Shown here one piece after another: positions 6,563 to 15,867 of a DNA stretch of 64,000 bases. The position numbers and the translations under genes were made by a program. Numbering within the stretch: position 1 is the first letter of the stretch; every line of letters begins with the position of its first letter. The stretch spans positions 1 to 64,000 of the forward strand of contig NZ_QRDZ01000004.1 in assembly GCF_003386235.1 (NCBI RefSeq). The letters are read 5' to 3'. The notes below the pieces were generated by a model. That model was not told the origin of the DNA and made no database searches. It saw only the letters and a list, made by a program, of their open reading frames with translations. The stretch is from Cohnella phaseoli (GTDB taxonomy: Bacteria; Bacillota; Bacilli; Paenibacillales; Paenibacillaceae).

Positions 6563-8059
6563 ATGGCAGGCGAGCAAATTGAAATTATTATAGACGCGAA
6601 TGGCTTGGCAAGAACGGAACAAGTATTCCGTTCTCTGGACCGATATATGGAGCGGCTGCATGTGCGGGCTTCGCGGCTGGCGCGGATGCAGATCCGCCCT
6701 GTCATTCAATTGATCGATCGAGTAACGGAACCGCTGGAGAGAATTAAAAACACATTACAAGCAATATCTTCTACAAATTGGACACCTTTGATTGAGCTAA
6801 ATCCTAAGATGGACAGTGCGGTTTTTGCTCTCAAAGGCACGGAGGCTGGGATGGCTTTTTCGGACAGCTTCTTAGCCGAATTTGACTCGGACAAGCTTGC
6901 GGATAAGGTGAAGCAATCTCTTGAAGGCGTTTCCGTAGACGTAAATGTTAATCCATCTGAGGGTGGCGGCAGTGGTGGCACTAGCGTAGGTGATATTGCT
7001 CTAGCTGTCGGTACCGGTGTTGCGGGTTCGGCTATATGGTCTGGACTTGCGAAATACGTTCCTAAAATCTTTGGAGCTATAGTAACTAAAGGAAAGGTCA
7101 AGTTTAATCCACCTGTTATAGCACCTCCCCCCTCTAATGGTGGTGTAACTAAAGTACAACAAAAGAAGATCGAAAAAGCAAAACGAAAGCAAGGTAGTTC
7201 TAAACGTAATGAAAATAAGAGTGACTCCGGGAAGCGGAATAATGCACAACGAGTTAAGGGGAAAAAAGCGAATACAGCCCGACCCTCAGTGCCAGACGCA
7301 AGTAAAGTACCTGAACCTAAAGGTTCGAAGTTTGGAAGAGTTTTGGGTTTGGGGAAGAAGGTGCTGTCCAAATTTGGCGGTGCCAAAGTAAATTCAATCG
7401 TAGGCTTATCTGCCGTGAGTAGCTCAGGTATATTAGGCAGCTCTCCGATTGGTAAAGGCACAGCTAAAGCTGCTGGTTCTATCGCTAAAACCGCTCTAAA
7501 GATAGGTGGAAAGGCATTTGCTCCGCTTGGTCTAGCCACCAGAGCAATTTCAATCTTCAGTGCCAAACCAGGCAAGGAGAGAAACAAAGCGATTGGCGGC
7601 GCACTCGGAGGTTGGGGAGGTGCGGCAGCGGGTGCGGCAGCAGGTGCAGCGATCGGCTCAGTCATACCTGGTATAGGTACTGCAATTGGAGGGGTGGTTG
7701 GAGGAGCGATCGGCGGACTTAGCGGATCGGCAGTGGGTGAGAAGATTGGAGAGCTTGCTACAAAGGCTTCTGACACAATTAAAGATATGGGCGGTAAGCT
7801 TAAAGGTTTCTTCTTTGGAAGCAAGAAAAAGGAGAAGGAACCGAACCCGGTGGCCTTGCCTACTCCTGCTCCGGTGTATTCGGTAGGATCCTCTCAACCG
7901 ACTAGCGTCCCTACTTCTGTGCCGATTAGCGTAAATGTTCCATATGGTGCGATACAGATTACTGTGAATAGCGCAGATATCGATTATGAGCAGATTTCTA
8001 ATCGAATCGGGGGGCAACTGGCCTCCTCCATTCAACAAGCCGTGGAGAACAGAGTTTGA
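6563..8059 (+). CDS. xkdO: Short tape measure protein (XkdO position)
   Basis: 498 aa, far shorter than B. subtilis XkdO (about 1,300 aa). The N-terminus (VFRSLDRYMERLHVRASRLA, then RPVIQLIDRVTEPLERIKN) is typical of Gram-positive tape measures. A Lys-rich stretch (about residues 196-235) and a very Gly/Ala-rich hydrophobic segment (about 345-400: AAAGAAAGAAIGSVIPGIG) follow. Tail length scales with tape-measure length in phages, so a short particle is expected. The coding sequence from about 6,740 is visibly more AT-rich than the sheath and tube genes, suggesting separate ancestry or exchange. Confidence 0.8.
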   Translation: MAGEQIEIIIDANGLARTEQVFRSLDRYMERLHVRASRLARMQIRPVIQLIDRVTEPLERIKNTLQAISSTNWTPLIELNPKMDSAVFALKGTEAGMAFSDSFLAEFDSDKLADKVKQSLEGVSVDVNVNPSEGGGSGGTSVGDIALAVGTGVAGSAIWSGLAKYVPKIFGAIVTKGKVKFNPPVIAPPPSNGGVTKVQQKKIEKAKRKQGSSKRNENKSDSGKRNNAQRVKGKKANTARPSVPDASKVPEPKGSKFGRVLGLGKKVLSKFGGAKVNSIVGLSAVSSSGILGSSPIGKGTAKAAGSIAKTALKIGGKAFAPLGLATRAISIFSAKPGKERNKAIGGALGGWGGAAAGAAAGAAIGSVIPGIGTAIGGVVGGAIGGLSGSAVGEKIGELATKASDTIKDMGGKLKGFFFGSKKKEKEPNPVALPTPAPVYSVGSSQPTSVPTSVPISVNVPYGAIQITVNSADIDYEQISNRIGGQLASSIQQAVENRV

Positions 8060-8097
8060 TTTTATTACCGGTTTTATGAGAAAGGGGGAAGGCGGCC

Positions 8098-8727
8098 ATG
8101 GACATTTACCTCGTTGAATCCTCTGGCGAGAAGTTTCATTTTCCGGTAAATCCGGAGGAAATCACGATCCAGCGAGAAAAACAATTGGAGACATTGAACA
8201 TTTTATCTTTAGGGGAAGCGGAATTGTCTCAAGGGGAGAAGGTGAAGACGATTTCCTTCTCTTCTTTTTTTCCGGTTGAGTACGACGCAAGTTATTGCAG
8301 GTACATCGAACTTCCGCGTCCACACACCGCTATGAATCGATTAACGACTATTATGAATCGAAAGCAGCCTGTTCGACTGCTCATTTCGGATACAGCGATT
8401 AACGTATTAGTTAATTTATCTGCGCATAACACGACTATTAAAGGTGGAGAACCTGGCGATGTAAACTATGAAGTCACATTCCGCACACATCGTCCGCTGA
8501 AGGTTCGTTCCGTTTCATCATCCAAGAATTCTATCCAAAGAGCGCGCCCCGACAGCAAACCTGTGCCGAAAGTGTACCAGGTGAAGCCTGGAGATTCCTT
8601 ATGGACGATTGCCAAATTGGAGTTAGGGGATAGTTCAAAGTGGCGTGCAATTTACGATAAAAATAAATCGGTTATCGGGCCAGATCACAACTTGATCAAA
8701 CCGGGACAAAAGATGGTGATGCCATGA
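8098..8727 (+). CDS. xkdP: LysM-containing tail hub protein (XkdP-like)
   Basis: 209 aa. The N-terminal domain (MDIYLVESSGEKFHFPVNPE) is the XkdP/gp53-like part. The C-terminal 50 residues are a LysM domain (YQVKPGDSLWTIAKLELGDS ... GPDHNLIKPGQKMVMP), expected to touch peptidoglycan or anchor the hub. It has a GGGGGAAGG ribosome site and ends in an ATGA overlap with the next gene, so synthesis is coupled. Confidence 0.9.
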   Translation: MDIYLVESSGEKFHFPVNPEEITIQREKQLETLNILSLGEAELSQGEKVKTISFSSFFPVEYDASYCRYIELPRPHTAMNRLTTIMNRKQPVRLLISDTAINVLVNLSAHNTTIKGGEPGDVNYEVTFRTHRPLKVRSVSSSKNSIQRARPDSKPVPKVYQVKPGDSLWTIAKLELGDSSKWRAIYDKNKSVIGPDHNLIKPGQKMVMP

Positions 8728-9689
8728 GTTTCGAGGTTGTTCTGGATAACCGTTATTTTTTGAGCGAGTTAGTTCAAGAGATCTCACTCGAAGAATCTTT
8801 GGAAGAGATATCTTATAGGGCTAGTATTCGTCTGGTTGTTACACCTGATCTGCCAGGAATTATTCCGGGGCAAGAAATACGAATTTCGGGCATTCCCTAT
8901 GGTGGAACCGGGATGACCTATCTTCTACACCCGGGAATTGTATGGGAATGCTCAAGCTCGAATAGTGGCACGAAGTACTTGAGTCTCACTGTTTATGATC
9001 GCACGATCTATTTAGCTAAATCGGAGGATGAACGTTTGATGCCTTCTGGACAAACAGCTTCCGATCGTCTGAAGTTGTATGCGAAAGAGTGGGGAATTCC
9101 GGTTGGCAACTTGCCGGACACTCGAATTTCTCTTGCTAGGAATATCAAGCGTACTCAAACTCTTTACTCCATGATCCAAGAGGATCTTAAGGAAACTGCA
9201 GATAAAGGGGGAGAGTTATTCAGGCCGCGAATGACTACGAGTGGGCTGGAGCTGATTAAGCTTGGTGACAATAAGACGAAATGGGATCTGGAAGTGATTG
9301 AGGATGTCACCCAGAGCCGTACGTTGGAAGGTGCCGTCACCCAGGTCAAAGTTTTGGGAGCGCAGGCTAGTGATGAGAAGCTTGCACCGGTTTTGGCTGT
9401 GGTCAAGAAGGATGTAGAGAAGTTCGGAACGCTTCAAAAGGTGATCCAAGACAGCAAAATCGAGACAATCGATCAAGCTCAAAAAGCTGCACAGAAAACG
9501 CTTATCGGCATTCAAGAGACATTCTCGGTTACAGCCCCGGATATTAACTTGATTCGTGCAGGAGACGAAGTGCGATTGAACGGGACAACGTTATGGGTAA
9601 CACGTGTCACCCATCGGCTTGGTACGCCTGGACATATGGATCTGGAGCTTGCCTTACCTGGTAAAGTCAGGAGGGATTACCTTGTCTGA
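8724..9689 (+). CDS. xkdQ: Baseplate hub protein (XkdQ-like)
   Basis: 321 aa, equal in length and order to XkdQ, the gpD/gp27-type hub that caps the tube below the tape measure. It contains GIPYGGTGMTYLLHPGIVWE and the C-terminal TAPDINLIRAGDEVRLNG, a beta-rich part found in the family. Starts by ATGA overlap with xkdP and overlaps the next start by 8 bp. Confidence 0.88.
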   Translation: MSFEVVLDNRYFLSELVQEISLEESLEEISYRASIRLVVTPDLPGIIPGQEIRISGIPYGGTGMTYLLHPGIVWECSSSNSGTKYLSLTVYDRTIYLAKSEDERLMPSGQTASDRLKLYAKEWGIPVGNLPDTRISLARNIKRTQTLYSMIQEDLKETADKGGELFRPRMTTSGLELIKLGDNKTKWDLEVIEDVTQSRTLEGAVTQVKVLGAQASDEKLAPVLAVVKKDVEKFGTLQKVIQDSKIETIDQAQKAAQKTLIGIQETFSVTAPDINLIRAGDEVRLNGTTLWVTRVTHRLGTPGHMDLELALPGKVRRDYLV

Positions 9690-10101
9690 TCCATTCAAAA
9701 GTTTGGTTTCGACACTGGAGAGCCGCTTCTCTGGGATTAGCGCGAAGTCGTTATCCGGCATTCCATCAGAACTGGGATTAATCACCTCAAGTGGTTTGAA
9801 GTTAGATTCCTTCAAACATGAAATTCCGGATTTCCTTGTTGCCGAATGGGTAGCGGAACTGGAGCTACCCGCCTTTTCCCTAGTTGGCACAATGATCGCT
9901 CCGGTGGACGAGACAGGCAACCCTACTGGGGGCGGTGCGCCCTCTCAGCGGACGCGATTTGATTTTGACGAGACAAAAATAGGAGAAGTGCGGCTGAATT
10001 GGTCTGCCGGGATTAAGCCCGGAGACCGCGTGCTTGCCGTTCCGGTGAACGGCGGTAAGGATGCCGTCATCGTCTGTAAGGTGGTGAGCTCAGGTGGCTA
10101 A
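9682..10101 (+). CDS. xkdR: DUF2577-type baseplate protein (XkdR-like)
   Basis: 139 aa from the TTG at 9682, chosen because AGGAGGG lies 6 bp upstream (9669-9675); the open frame extends further but only as overlap with xkdQ. The C-terminal half (GEVRLNWSAGIKPGDRVLAV, then KDAVIVCKV) is the small beta domain of the XkdR family. The N-terminal 60 residues are longer than in XkdR of B. subtilis. Probably a spike or hub accessory. Confidence 0.75.
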   Translation: MSDPFKSLVSTLESRFSGISAKSLSGIPSELGLITSSGLKLDSFKHEIPDFLVAEWVAELELPAFSLVGTMIAPVDETGNPTGGGAPSQRTRFDFDETKIGEVRLNWSAGIKPGDRVLAVPVNGGKDAVIVCKVVSSGG

Positions 10102-10543
10102 TTTATTTCCAACGGAATTACCGGTGGAGGAACCGGAGGAGTTGGTAGACTCCGGCGTGTTTTTCGGGCGAAGCTGGCGTTTTGACTTCGAAGCTGGCGA
10201 GTTCGTTACGACGCCGACCGGGAAGGTTGCCGTCAGCGAGGGCAAGGATGCTTGGGTCGAATGGTGCAAGAAGGCGTTGCTGACTGAGCGTTATCGTCAT
10301 CTTGTTTATTCACGGGATTATGGTCAGGAGTTCGAAGAGCTGCTTCGTTCTGGACTGCCTCTTTCCGCGATTGAAATGGAGATTCAAAGAATTGCGACTG
10401 AGACGCTGATGAGCGATCCCCGGACCGCGAGTGTTGACGATTTTATGTATGAATGGTCGGGAGATAGCTGTCATTTCAGCTGCGTTGTCTCCAACGTCCA
10501 TGACGAAACAGCGGAAATTCAAGGAATGGCGGTGAATGTGTAA
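10094..10543 (+). CDS. xkdS: Baseplate wedge protein (XkdS-like, gp25-type)
   Basis: 149 aa from GTG at 10094, similar to XkdS (144 aa). It carries the DUF2634/gp25-like pattern: SWRFDFEAGEFVTTPTGKV near residue 30, then EWCKKALLTERYRHLVYSRD, YGQEFEELL and late IQRIATETLMSDPR. Such proteins link the baseplate wedge to the sheath. It ends with a 1-bp overlap of its TAA and the ATG of the baseplate J gene. Confidence 0.88.
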   Translation: MANLFPTELPVEEPEELVDSGVFFGRSWRFDFEAGEFVTTPTGKVAVSEGKDAWVEWCKKALLTERYRHLVYSRDYGQEFEELLRSGLPLSAIEMEIQRIATETLMSDPRTASVDDFMYEWSGDSCHFSCVVSNVHDETAEIQGMAVNV

Positions 10544-11655
10544 TGGCGATAATGCCGGAATTTTTGCAGGAACAGACGGAAGAAGTAATGCTGTCGAGAA
10601 TGTTGGAGCGCGTACCCGCGGATCTCGATAAGTCGGAGGGTTCCTACATTTGGGATTCGCTAGCTCCTACGGCTTATCAGTTATACAGGGCTTCCGAGTG
10701 GGCGCGTGAGGTGCTGGACCGAGGCTTTGCAATGACGACTTTTGGCCCGTATTTGAGGATGCGCTGCGAGGAACATGGTGTGATTCCAAGGCCAGCCGTT
10801 GCGGCAACTGGATTCGTTGTGTTGACGGGGAGTGTGGGCGCCGCTATTCCTCTCGGTTCCAGAGTGGCGACTCCTGCGGATGAGATGACGGAAACATCGT
10901 CAATAGAGTACGAGACGACAGAAGCTGGCACTCTTGGCAGTCAGGGTGAGGCGATCTTTCCGATTCGTGCAGTCGATCCAGGCAGCCGTGGCAACGTGCC
11001 GGTCGGCGCAGTCAGCTTGCTCGTTCAGGCGATTGCGGGGGTAACGGGAATTACAAATACAGCCGCGATCATAGGGGGAACGGACGAGGAGTCCGATGAA
11101 GCTCTGCTCGCTCGCTATCTGTTGAAGGTGCGTCAGCCTGGTACAAGCGGCAATAGGGCGGATTATCAGCAATGGGCGCTGGAAACGCCGGGAGTCAGCC
11201 GGGTTCAAGTGGAACCGTTATGGAACGGTCCGGGAACGGTCAGACTCTACGTGCTGGGCGAAGATAAGCGTGCTCCTAGTCAGACAATTGTTGATGCTGT
11301 ACAACATCACATTTCTCCCGCTGCCGGTCAAGGAGAAGGCAAGGCTCCGATCGGCGCTGCAGTAACGGTGGAAGCTGCGGTCGAAGTACCGCTTCATATA
11401 GAAGCTAAACTGACGCTGGCAAGCGGATCGACATTGGAGCAAGCTAGGGAAGATTTTGAAGCGGGACTGGTCGATTATTTGGAGCAGCTTGCTTTTGTCG
11501 ATCCGCTCATTCGTTATAATCGGATCTCGGCTATTTTATTGGACATTCCGCGAATCGTCGATTTTGAACATTTGTTGGTGAGCGGCGGTGTCGATAATAT
11601 CGATTTATCGCTTGGCGAAGTCGCGGTAATCGGGACGGTGAGCTTAAGTGAGTAA
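10543..11655 (+). CDS. xkdT: Baseplate J-like wedge protein (XkdT-like)
   Basis: 370 aa. This is the baseplate J/gp6 family: an N-terminal helical part (MPEFLQEQTEEVMLSRMLER) and a beta-rich middle (GFVVLTGSVGAAIPLGSRVA). It also has the hallmark segment GTDEESDEALLARYLLKVRQ, then GTSGNRADYQQWALETPGVS. Several copies form the wedge ring that triggers sheath contraction. Overlaps the next start by 8 bp. Confidence 0.93.
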   Translation: MAIMPEFLQEQTEEVMLSRMLERVPADLDKSEGSYIWDSLAPTAYQLYRASEWAREVLDRGFAMTTFGPYLRMRCEEHGVIPRPAVAATGFVVLTGSVGAAIPLGSRVATPADEMTETSSIEYETTEAGTLGSQGEAIFPIRAVDPGSRGNVPVGAVSLLVQAIAGVTGITNTAAIIGGTDEESDEALLARYLLKVRQPGTSGNRADYQQWALETPGVSRVQVEPLWNGPGTVRLYVLGEDKRAPSQTIVDAVQHHISPAAGQGEGKAPIGAAVTVEAAVEVPLHIEAKLTLASGSTLEQAREDFEAGLVDYLEQLAFVDPLIRYNRISAILLDIPRIVDFEHLLVSGGVDNIDLSLGEVAVIGTVSLSE

Positions 11656-12217
11656 CTATGCGATGACAAGCGTCCGGGGAAAGGAGATGATGTCCTTCCT
11701 CCCGGACTATTATGCGACTTCGAGAGTTATGAGCGCCAATATGGAGGCTCAAGGACAGGAATTGGATGCGTTATGGCAGGCGCTTGATGGAACGCTTGAG
11801 CAATATTTTGTCTCGACGGCGACTTGGGGCCTAGAGCATTGGGAACGTGAGCTGGGCATTACCATTGATGCTTCCAAACCTGTCGCGCAAAGACGTAGCG
11901 TTATTTTGTCCAAGCTGCGTGGGATCGGGACGGTGACGGTCAGTCTCATCAAATCGGTAGCCGAAGCCTATGACGGTGGGACGGTCGAGGTGACGCTTCA
12001 GCCGGAGGCCTACACGTTCACGATAAAGTTCGTGGATACAAGGGGGATTCCTCCCAACCTGGACGATCTCAAAGCCGTCATTGAAGAAATCAAACCGGCG
12101 CACCTGGCTGTCGAATATGCGTTCACCTATACCCAGTGGAGCGAGCTGAGGCAGAAGACATGGGGAGAACTCAATAACTTCACCTGGGGCGAAGTGATGA
12201 CAAGGAGTTGGAGCTAA
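11648..12217 (+). CDS. xkdU: YmfQ/gpI-type baseplate protein (XkdU-like)
   Basis: 189 aa from GTG at 11648, compared with 194 for XkdU. The pattern MMSFLPDYYATSRVM, then EQYFVSTATWGLEHWERELG and QRRSVILSKLRGIGTVTVSL is characteristic of YmfQ-family proteins. These bridge the wedge to the tail fibres. The C-terminus contains a small WSELRQKTWGELNNFTWGEV repeat. The fibre gene starts inside its stop codon (TAATG). Confidence 0.88.
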   Translation: MSNYAMTSVRGKEMMSFLPDYYATSRVMSANMEAQGQELDALWQALDGTLEQYFVSTATWGLEHWERELGITIDASKPVAQRRSVILSKLRGIGTVTVSLIKSVAEAYDGGTVEVTLQPEAYTFTIKFVDTRGIPPNLDDLKAVIEEIKPAHLAVEYAFTYTQWSELRQKTWGELNNFTWGEVMTRSWS

Positions 12218-14823
12218 TGGCGGAAGTTACACCGAATTTAGGTTTGAAGAAGCCGCTGGAAAGCGAGTTTGTCAGCATTCAAACCCTTAACGAAAATATG
12301 GATAAAGTCGATCAGTCACTGGGTCCTGTGGAAGACTTGCCTACTACGGCCAAAAACGCGGCTGGAGCGATATCGGAAATATACGATCAATTGACTGATA
12401 AGCCTCATGAGCAGTTGACGTTGACCCCAGGTGTCCAAGTCGTCCAAGGCGGTGACGTTCCCGCTATCCTTCGCTCGACGATGCAGGGGCGGACCCTTGT
12501 TAATTTGTTGGGGCGGGATGGGAATTGTGAGGATTTGAGTAAGTGGAGCAAAACGCAAACGAGTGGTACATCATCGCTTAGTACGGACACAACCAACAAG
12601 GCATGTGGTAACCAATCCCTAGTTGTGATGGGTTCCGCAGTCAACTCAGTAGCCATGATGTATCTACTAAGCCCGTTGGTTCTGGATATTTCAAAAAATT
12701 ATTTGGCTGTCGGTTACGCCCGATCCCAGTTGCCCGCCACACTAACAATTGGAACATCTGCTGGTATTACGGCTGGCGGTACAATTTCAAATTCAGTAAC
12801 AGGTAACTCCGTGGCTTGGAATATGATATATGCAGCGTTTAAACCAACAACGACAAGTCCACTATATGTATCGGGCAACGTGGAAGGCAATGCAACGATG
12901 GCCCCAGCAGCAGGGTTTGACGGATTCCGATTGTACGAGATTACTGCCCCCGAAAAAACATACATCGACAGCCTGACGACTACGGCAGCTCAAACGTATA
13001 TCGCCGCCAACTATCCCTACGTAGACGACATGAAGCACGTTAATGCCGTCTACTTAGAGAATAAGGGGAAGAACCTGCTTCCGCCGTTTTCGGAATGGAC
13101 ACAGTATGCGGGATCGTCTATCATCACGGGTTCCTATAGCGTCACACTGAACGCCGGTTCAACAATTCAGTTTGATATTTCATGTATGCCGAACCAAGTG
13201 TATGTTTTTAGCCTGTCAAATACGGGTGGGAAAATCTCAATTGGTACATTTGACGAGAATATGATATTTCTTGCACAGACTAGCAATGTGACAACAGGCT
13301 CTACAAGCAAAATAACAGAGGCGAACGCGAAATACTTACGAGTAATAATCGATACAACCGGCTTGAGTGCGAAAAACTTTTCTAACCCTATGCTTAACAT
13401 CGGCTCCGAAGCTCTCCCATTCGAGCCGCAAAAACCATCCTATCTCTACCTACCAGACTGCAACCTGCGCTCCAATGTAGACGGCAGCGTAGTAGATCGG
13501 CTGTATACGGATGGACAAGGCAAACCGAGGGTGATGAGGCGTTTCAGGGAGATAGTGCTGGATGGTTCGTTAGTGTGGGAGTTTGTTGATGGCACAAGCG
13601 GTTCTAAACGTGTTTCATTTGCATCAATCCCAGGCAGCAATGCAACGGCTATTAAGTTTGACGGTAAGATATTGAGAGCTGCCGCAGAAACTTACGGAAA
13701 TCCCGACTCTTTCGCTGCCTCTTCGTCTGGAGCAATGTTTTGTTTATCAAACGATGACACTGGATGGGGAGAATCCTACACACCTACAGCTAATGAGATT
13801 AAGGCTTATTTCTATGGGTGGAGGATGTATAACGACTACACAGGTTTGAATTTCAACCAGGGAGATGACCCGATTCATAAAAAGTGGACCCCTGTTCACA
13901 TGCCTTGGGATGGACAGGGAATAGCTTCAGTCGTGCCAACAAATTTTTCAAGTAGCTATTCTCCCTACCGCCTCATGTACCAACTCGCCCAAAGCATAGA
14001 CGAGCCAGTCACCTATGAAGGCTCCTTGATGCTGCATGAGGGCGAGAATCATGTCGAGGTCGGAACGGGGATTGTGGTGAGGGAAGCAGTTGCCCCGAGT
14101 GGTATTGCTTTAGATAGGTATCATATCAATACAAATGTTAATGGGATTCCGAAGTTATTAAAAAACAGACCTGATCGGATCGCTGAAATGTTCAAAAATT
14201 CCGTTGTCGATGATTGGGTCAAGGGAAGACGGAATTCAGATTCTGTTGCACTGTCAGTGTATGGCTACGGGTACGCCTATATTCAAAAAGACAGATTCAA
14301 CCCAACCGCCGCCTATTCCGTCACCTACCTAGCACTCGACGCATACACACTCGGAATTGCCCCGCAGACGATCAGCGCGGAGTATGCGCCGAATATCCGT
14401 GAGTCTATCGAATCTCTTGTGCGTGAAGTCGTCGAAGCTAGGACTGAAACATCCGTCTTGAAAAACACGAAGGCGCAGGAGCAACAGCCGCAATGGATTG
14501 CGCCGACGCTGCGGAATGGGTGGGAAAACTATTCGAATACAGGAGGTGTTCTTTATACCAACGCCTCTTATCGTAAAAATGAGCTTGGGTATGTTGAATT
14601 AAAGGGACTAGTAAGCCAGGGAACTGTCGGAGTTGCTGCTTTTGTTCTTCCAACAGGTTATCGACCGAGATCATATCGAGTTTTTGCAGTTCATGCTGAA
14701 AGCGGCGGAGGTACCATGGTCCACGGAGAGGTTATTGTTTTTCCGGACGGTCAGGTAAGGGTATACGCTAGTTCTAATGTCTACTTCGGCTTCGACGGAG
14801 TTGTGTTTGAGGCCGAACAATAA
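12217..14823 (+). CDS. Tail fibre / receptor-binding protein
   Basis: 868 aa from ATG at 12217, which has AAGGAG 9 bp upstream; a TTG at 12208 is an alternative. The N-terminal 60 residues (EVTPNLGLKKPLESEFVSIQ) are the conserved baseplate-attachment region seen on phage fibres of this group. The remainder is long, beta-rich, Ser/Thr/Gly/Asn-rich and lower in GC, as expected for host-recognition domains that are exchanged or selected for diversity. The C-terminus (FVLPTGYRPRSYRVFAVHAE) resembles a small beta-sandwich tip. It should determine which bacteria the tailocin adsorbs to. Confidence 0.85.
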   Translation: MAEVTPNLGLKKPLESEFVSIQTLNENMDKVDQSLGPVEDLPTTAKNAAGAISEIYDQLTDKPHEQLTLTPGVQVVQGGDVPAILRSTMQGRTLVNLLGRDGNCEDLSKWSKTQTSGTSSLSTDTTNKACGNQSLVVMGSAVNSVAMMYLLSPLVLDISKNYLAVGYARSQLPATLTIGTSAGITAGGTISNSVTGNSVAWNMIYAAFKPTTTSPLYVSGNVEGNATMAPAAGFDGFRLYEITAPEKTYIDSLTTTAAQTYIAANYPYVDDMKHVNAVYLENKGKNLLPPFSEWTQYAGSSIITGSYSVTLNAGSTIQFDISCMPNQVYVFSLSNTGGKISIGTFDENMIFLAQTSNVTTGSTSKITEANAKYLRVIIDTTGLSAKNFSNPMLNIGSEALPFEPQKPSYLYLPDCNLRSNVDGSVVDRLYTDGQGKPRVMRRFREIVLDGSLVWEFVDGTSGSKRVSFASIPGSNATAIKFDGKILRAAAETYGNPDSFAASSSGAMFCLSNDDTGWGESYTPTANEIKAYFYGWRMYNDYTGLNFNQGDDPIHKKWTPVHMPWDGQGIASVVPTNFSSSYSPYRLMYQLAQSIDEPVTYEGSLMLHEGENHVEVGTGIVVREAVAPSGIALDRYHINTNVNGIPKLLKNRPDRIAEMFKNSVVDDWVKGRRNSDSVALSVYGYGYAYIQKDRFNPTAAYSVTYLALDAYTLGIAPQTISAEYAPNIRESIESLVREVVEARTETSVLKNTKAQEQQPQWIAPTLRNGWENYSNTGGVLYTNASYRKNELGYVELKGLVSQGTVGVAAFVLPTGYRPRSYRVFAVHAESGGGTMVHGEVIVFPDGQVRVYASSNVYFGFDGVVFEAEQ

Positions 14824-14838
14824 GGAGGTACCGCCAAA

Positions 14839-15240
14839 ATGAAAGAAGCCATAAAAACAGACCTTAACGGCTTTTACGTCGAACCGGTCATCGTACCACT
14901 CTCGCAAACAGGCGTAACAGAGATTCTAGAGATAGCGCCATCCGAAATGGAAGAGGCTCTAACTGGCTACATCGTCGCCGAGAAAGTCCCAGAAGGGCTG
15001 TTTACGCCCCGATGGGATTTTTCTAACTCGACGTGGATTGAGGGGATGGAACAGGAACAGATCGATGAGATTCGGAATGCGCCAAGGCCGTTGTCGCCCG
15101 AAGACAGAATTGCGCAGCTTGAAGCGGAGAGCGTCGAGGTGATGCTAGGACTGACGGAAATCTATGAAGCGCTGGCAGAGACGAATGCGGCGCCGCGGCT
15201 GCAGAAGCTGATGAGTGTGTTTTCCTCCGCGAAGCGATAG
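14839..15240 (+). CDS. Fibre-associated protein (XkdW position)
   Basis: 133 aa. It begins MKEAIKTDLNGFYVEPVIVP and has a central Trp-rich part (LFTPRWDFSNSTWIEGMEQE) like the C-terminal region of phage tail-fibre accessory proteins. A helical end (RIAQLEAESVEVMLGLTEIY) follows. Similar two-part proteins sit between fibre and XkdX genes in PBSX-like loci. AAGGAGG precedes the ATG. A fibre-assembly or fibre-tip role is inference. Confidence 0.65.
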   Translation: MKEAIKTDLNGFYVEPVIVPLSQTGVTEILEIAPSEMEEALTGYIVAEKVPEGLFTPRWDFSNSTWIEGMEQEQIDEIRNAPRPLSPEDRIAQLEAESVEVMLGLTEIYEALAETNAAPRLQKLMSVFSSAKR

Positions 15241-15292
15241 GCTCCGATAGAATCATACGGCTATCCATCCACAAATAAGGAGATGAAGAAAC

Positions 15293-15400
15293 ATGGCCCA
15301 AATCTACGCCAATCTGATCCGCAAAGGCATCAAAACGCTTGACGAAGTTCCGGAGTCCAAAAGGGCGGAAGTGGAAGCTATTTTAAACAGCGATGCCTAG
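15293..15400 (+). CDS. xkdX: XkdX family mini-protein
   Basis: 35 aa: starts MAQIYANLIRKGIKTLDEVP and ends EAILNSDA. The pattern Y-x2-LI-x-KG-x-KT-x2-EVPE is that of XkdX, a small protein conserved after tail-fibre genes in Firmicute phages with unknown role. TAAGGAGAT lies upstream. Its TAG stop lies within the left terminal inverted repeat of the element that follows. Confidence 0.85.
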   Translation: MAQIYANLIRKGIKTLDEVPESKRAEVEAILNSDA

Positions 15401-15867
15401 TAGAGCGATTCCGAAATAACGTAATGAAATTCACCTGGAGATGTGCAAGACGACTGGCCAAGCTTAGAGCGTCCAACCACGATATTGAACGGCTGCAAGC
15501 GTGCTGGCCAAGCTTAGGGAGTCCAACCCGCGATATTGAACGGCTGCAAGAGTGCTGGCCAAGCTTAGAGCGTCCAATCGCTATATTACGCGGCTGCAAG
15601 CGTACTAGCCAAGCTTAGAGCGTCCCACCGGCGATGTTGCGCGGCTGCAAGAGTGCTGGCCAAGCTTAGGGCGTCCAACCCGCGATATTGAACGGCTGCA
15701 AGCGAACTGGCCAAGCTTAGAGCGTCCAACCACGATATTGAACGTCTGCAAGCGTACTAGCTAAGCTTAGAGCGTCCCACCGGCGATCTTGCGCGGCTGC
15801 AAGAGTGCTGGCCAAGCTTGCAGGTTTCCGATGTCTGGATTACGTTGCTTTTGAGTCGCTCTACTAG
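15397..15867. repeat. 471-bp element with 29-bp terminal inverted repeats
   Basis: Bases 15397-15425 (starting CTAGTAGAGCGA, ending AACGTAAT) and 15839-15867 are inverted repeats matching at 24 of 29 positions. Between them lies the tandem array described separately. There is no transposase and no clear target duplication. The element starts inside the XkdX stop codon and could be a MITE-like insertion, a large structured RNA or a transcription barrier within the late operon. Confidence 0.75.
15455..15835. repeat. Tandem array of about seven 50/51-bp units
   Basis: Units begin (TGGCCAAGCTTAGAGCGTCC) at 15455, 15505, 15556, 15606, 15657, 15708 and 15758, with a partial unit at 15809. Each carries the conserved end GGCTGCAAG and a variable middle such as ACCACGATATTGAAC or CACCGGCGATGTTGCG. 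The period alternates between 50 and 51, so no reading frame is maintained and coding is unlikely. Variant types alternate, suggesting a longer original two-unit period. Confidence 0.9.

Noticed and set aside
15424..15618. 64-codon frame inside the tandem repeats
   Set aside because: The 50/51-bp period does not keep a frame, and there is no ribosome site; it is a by-product of the repeats.
15455..15835. CRISPR array
   Set aside because: Units are contiguous imperfect repeats without unique spacers of constant length, and no cas genes are nearby.
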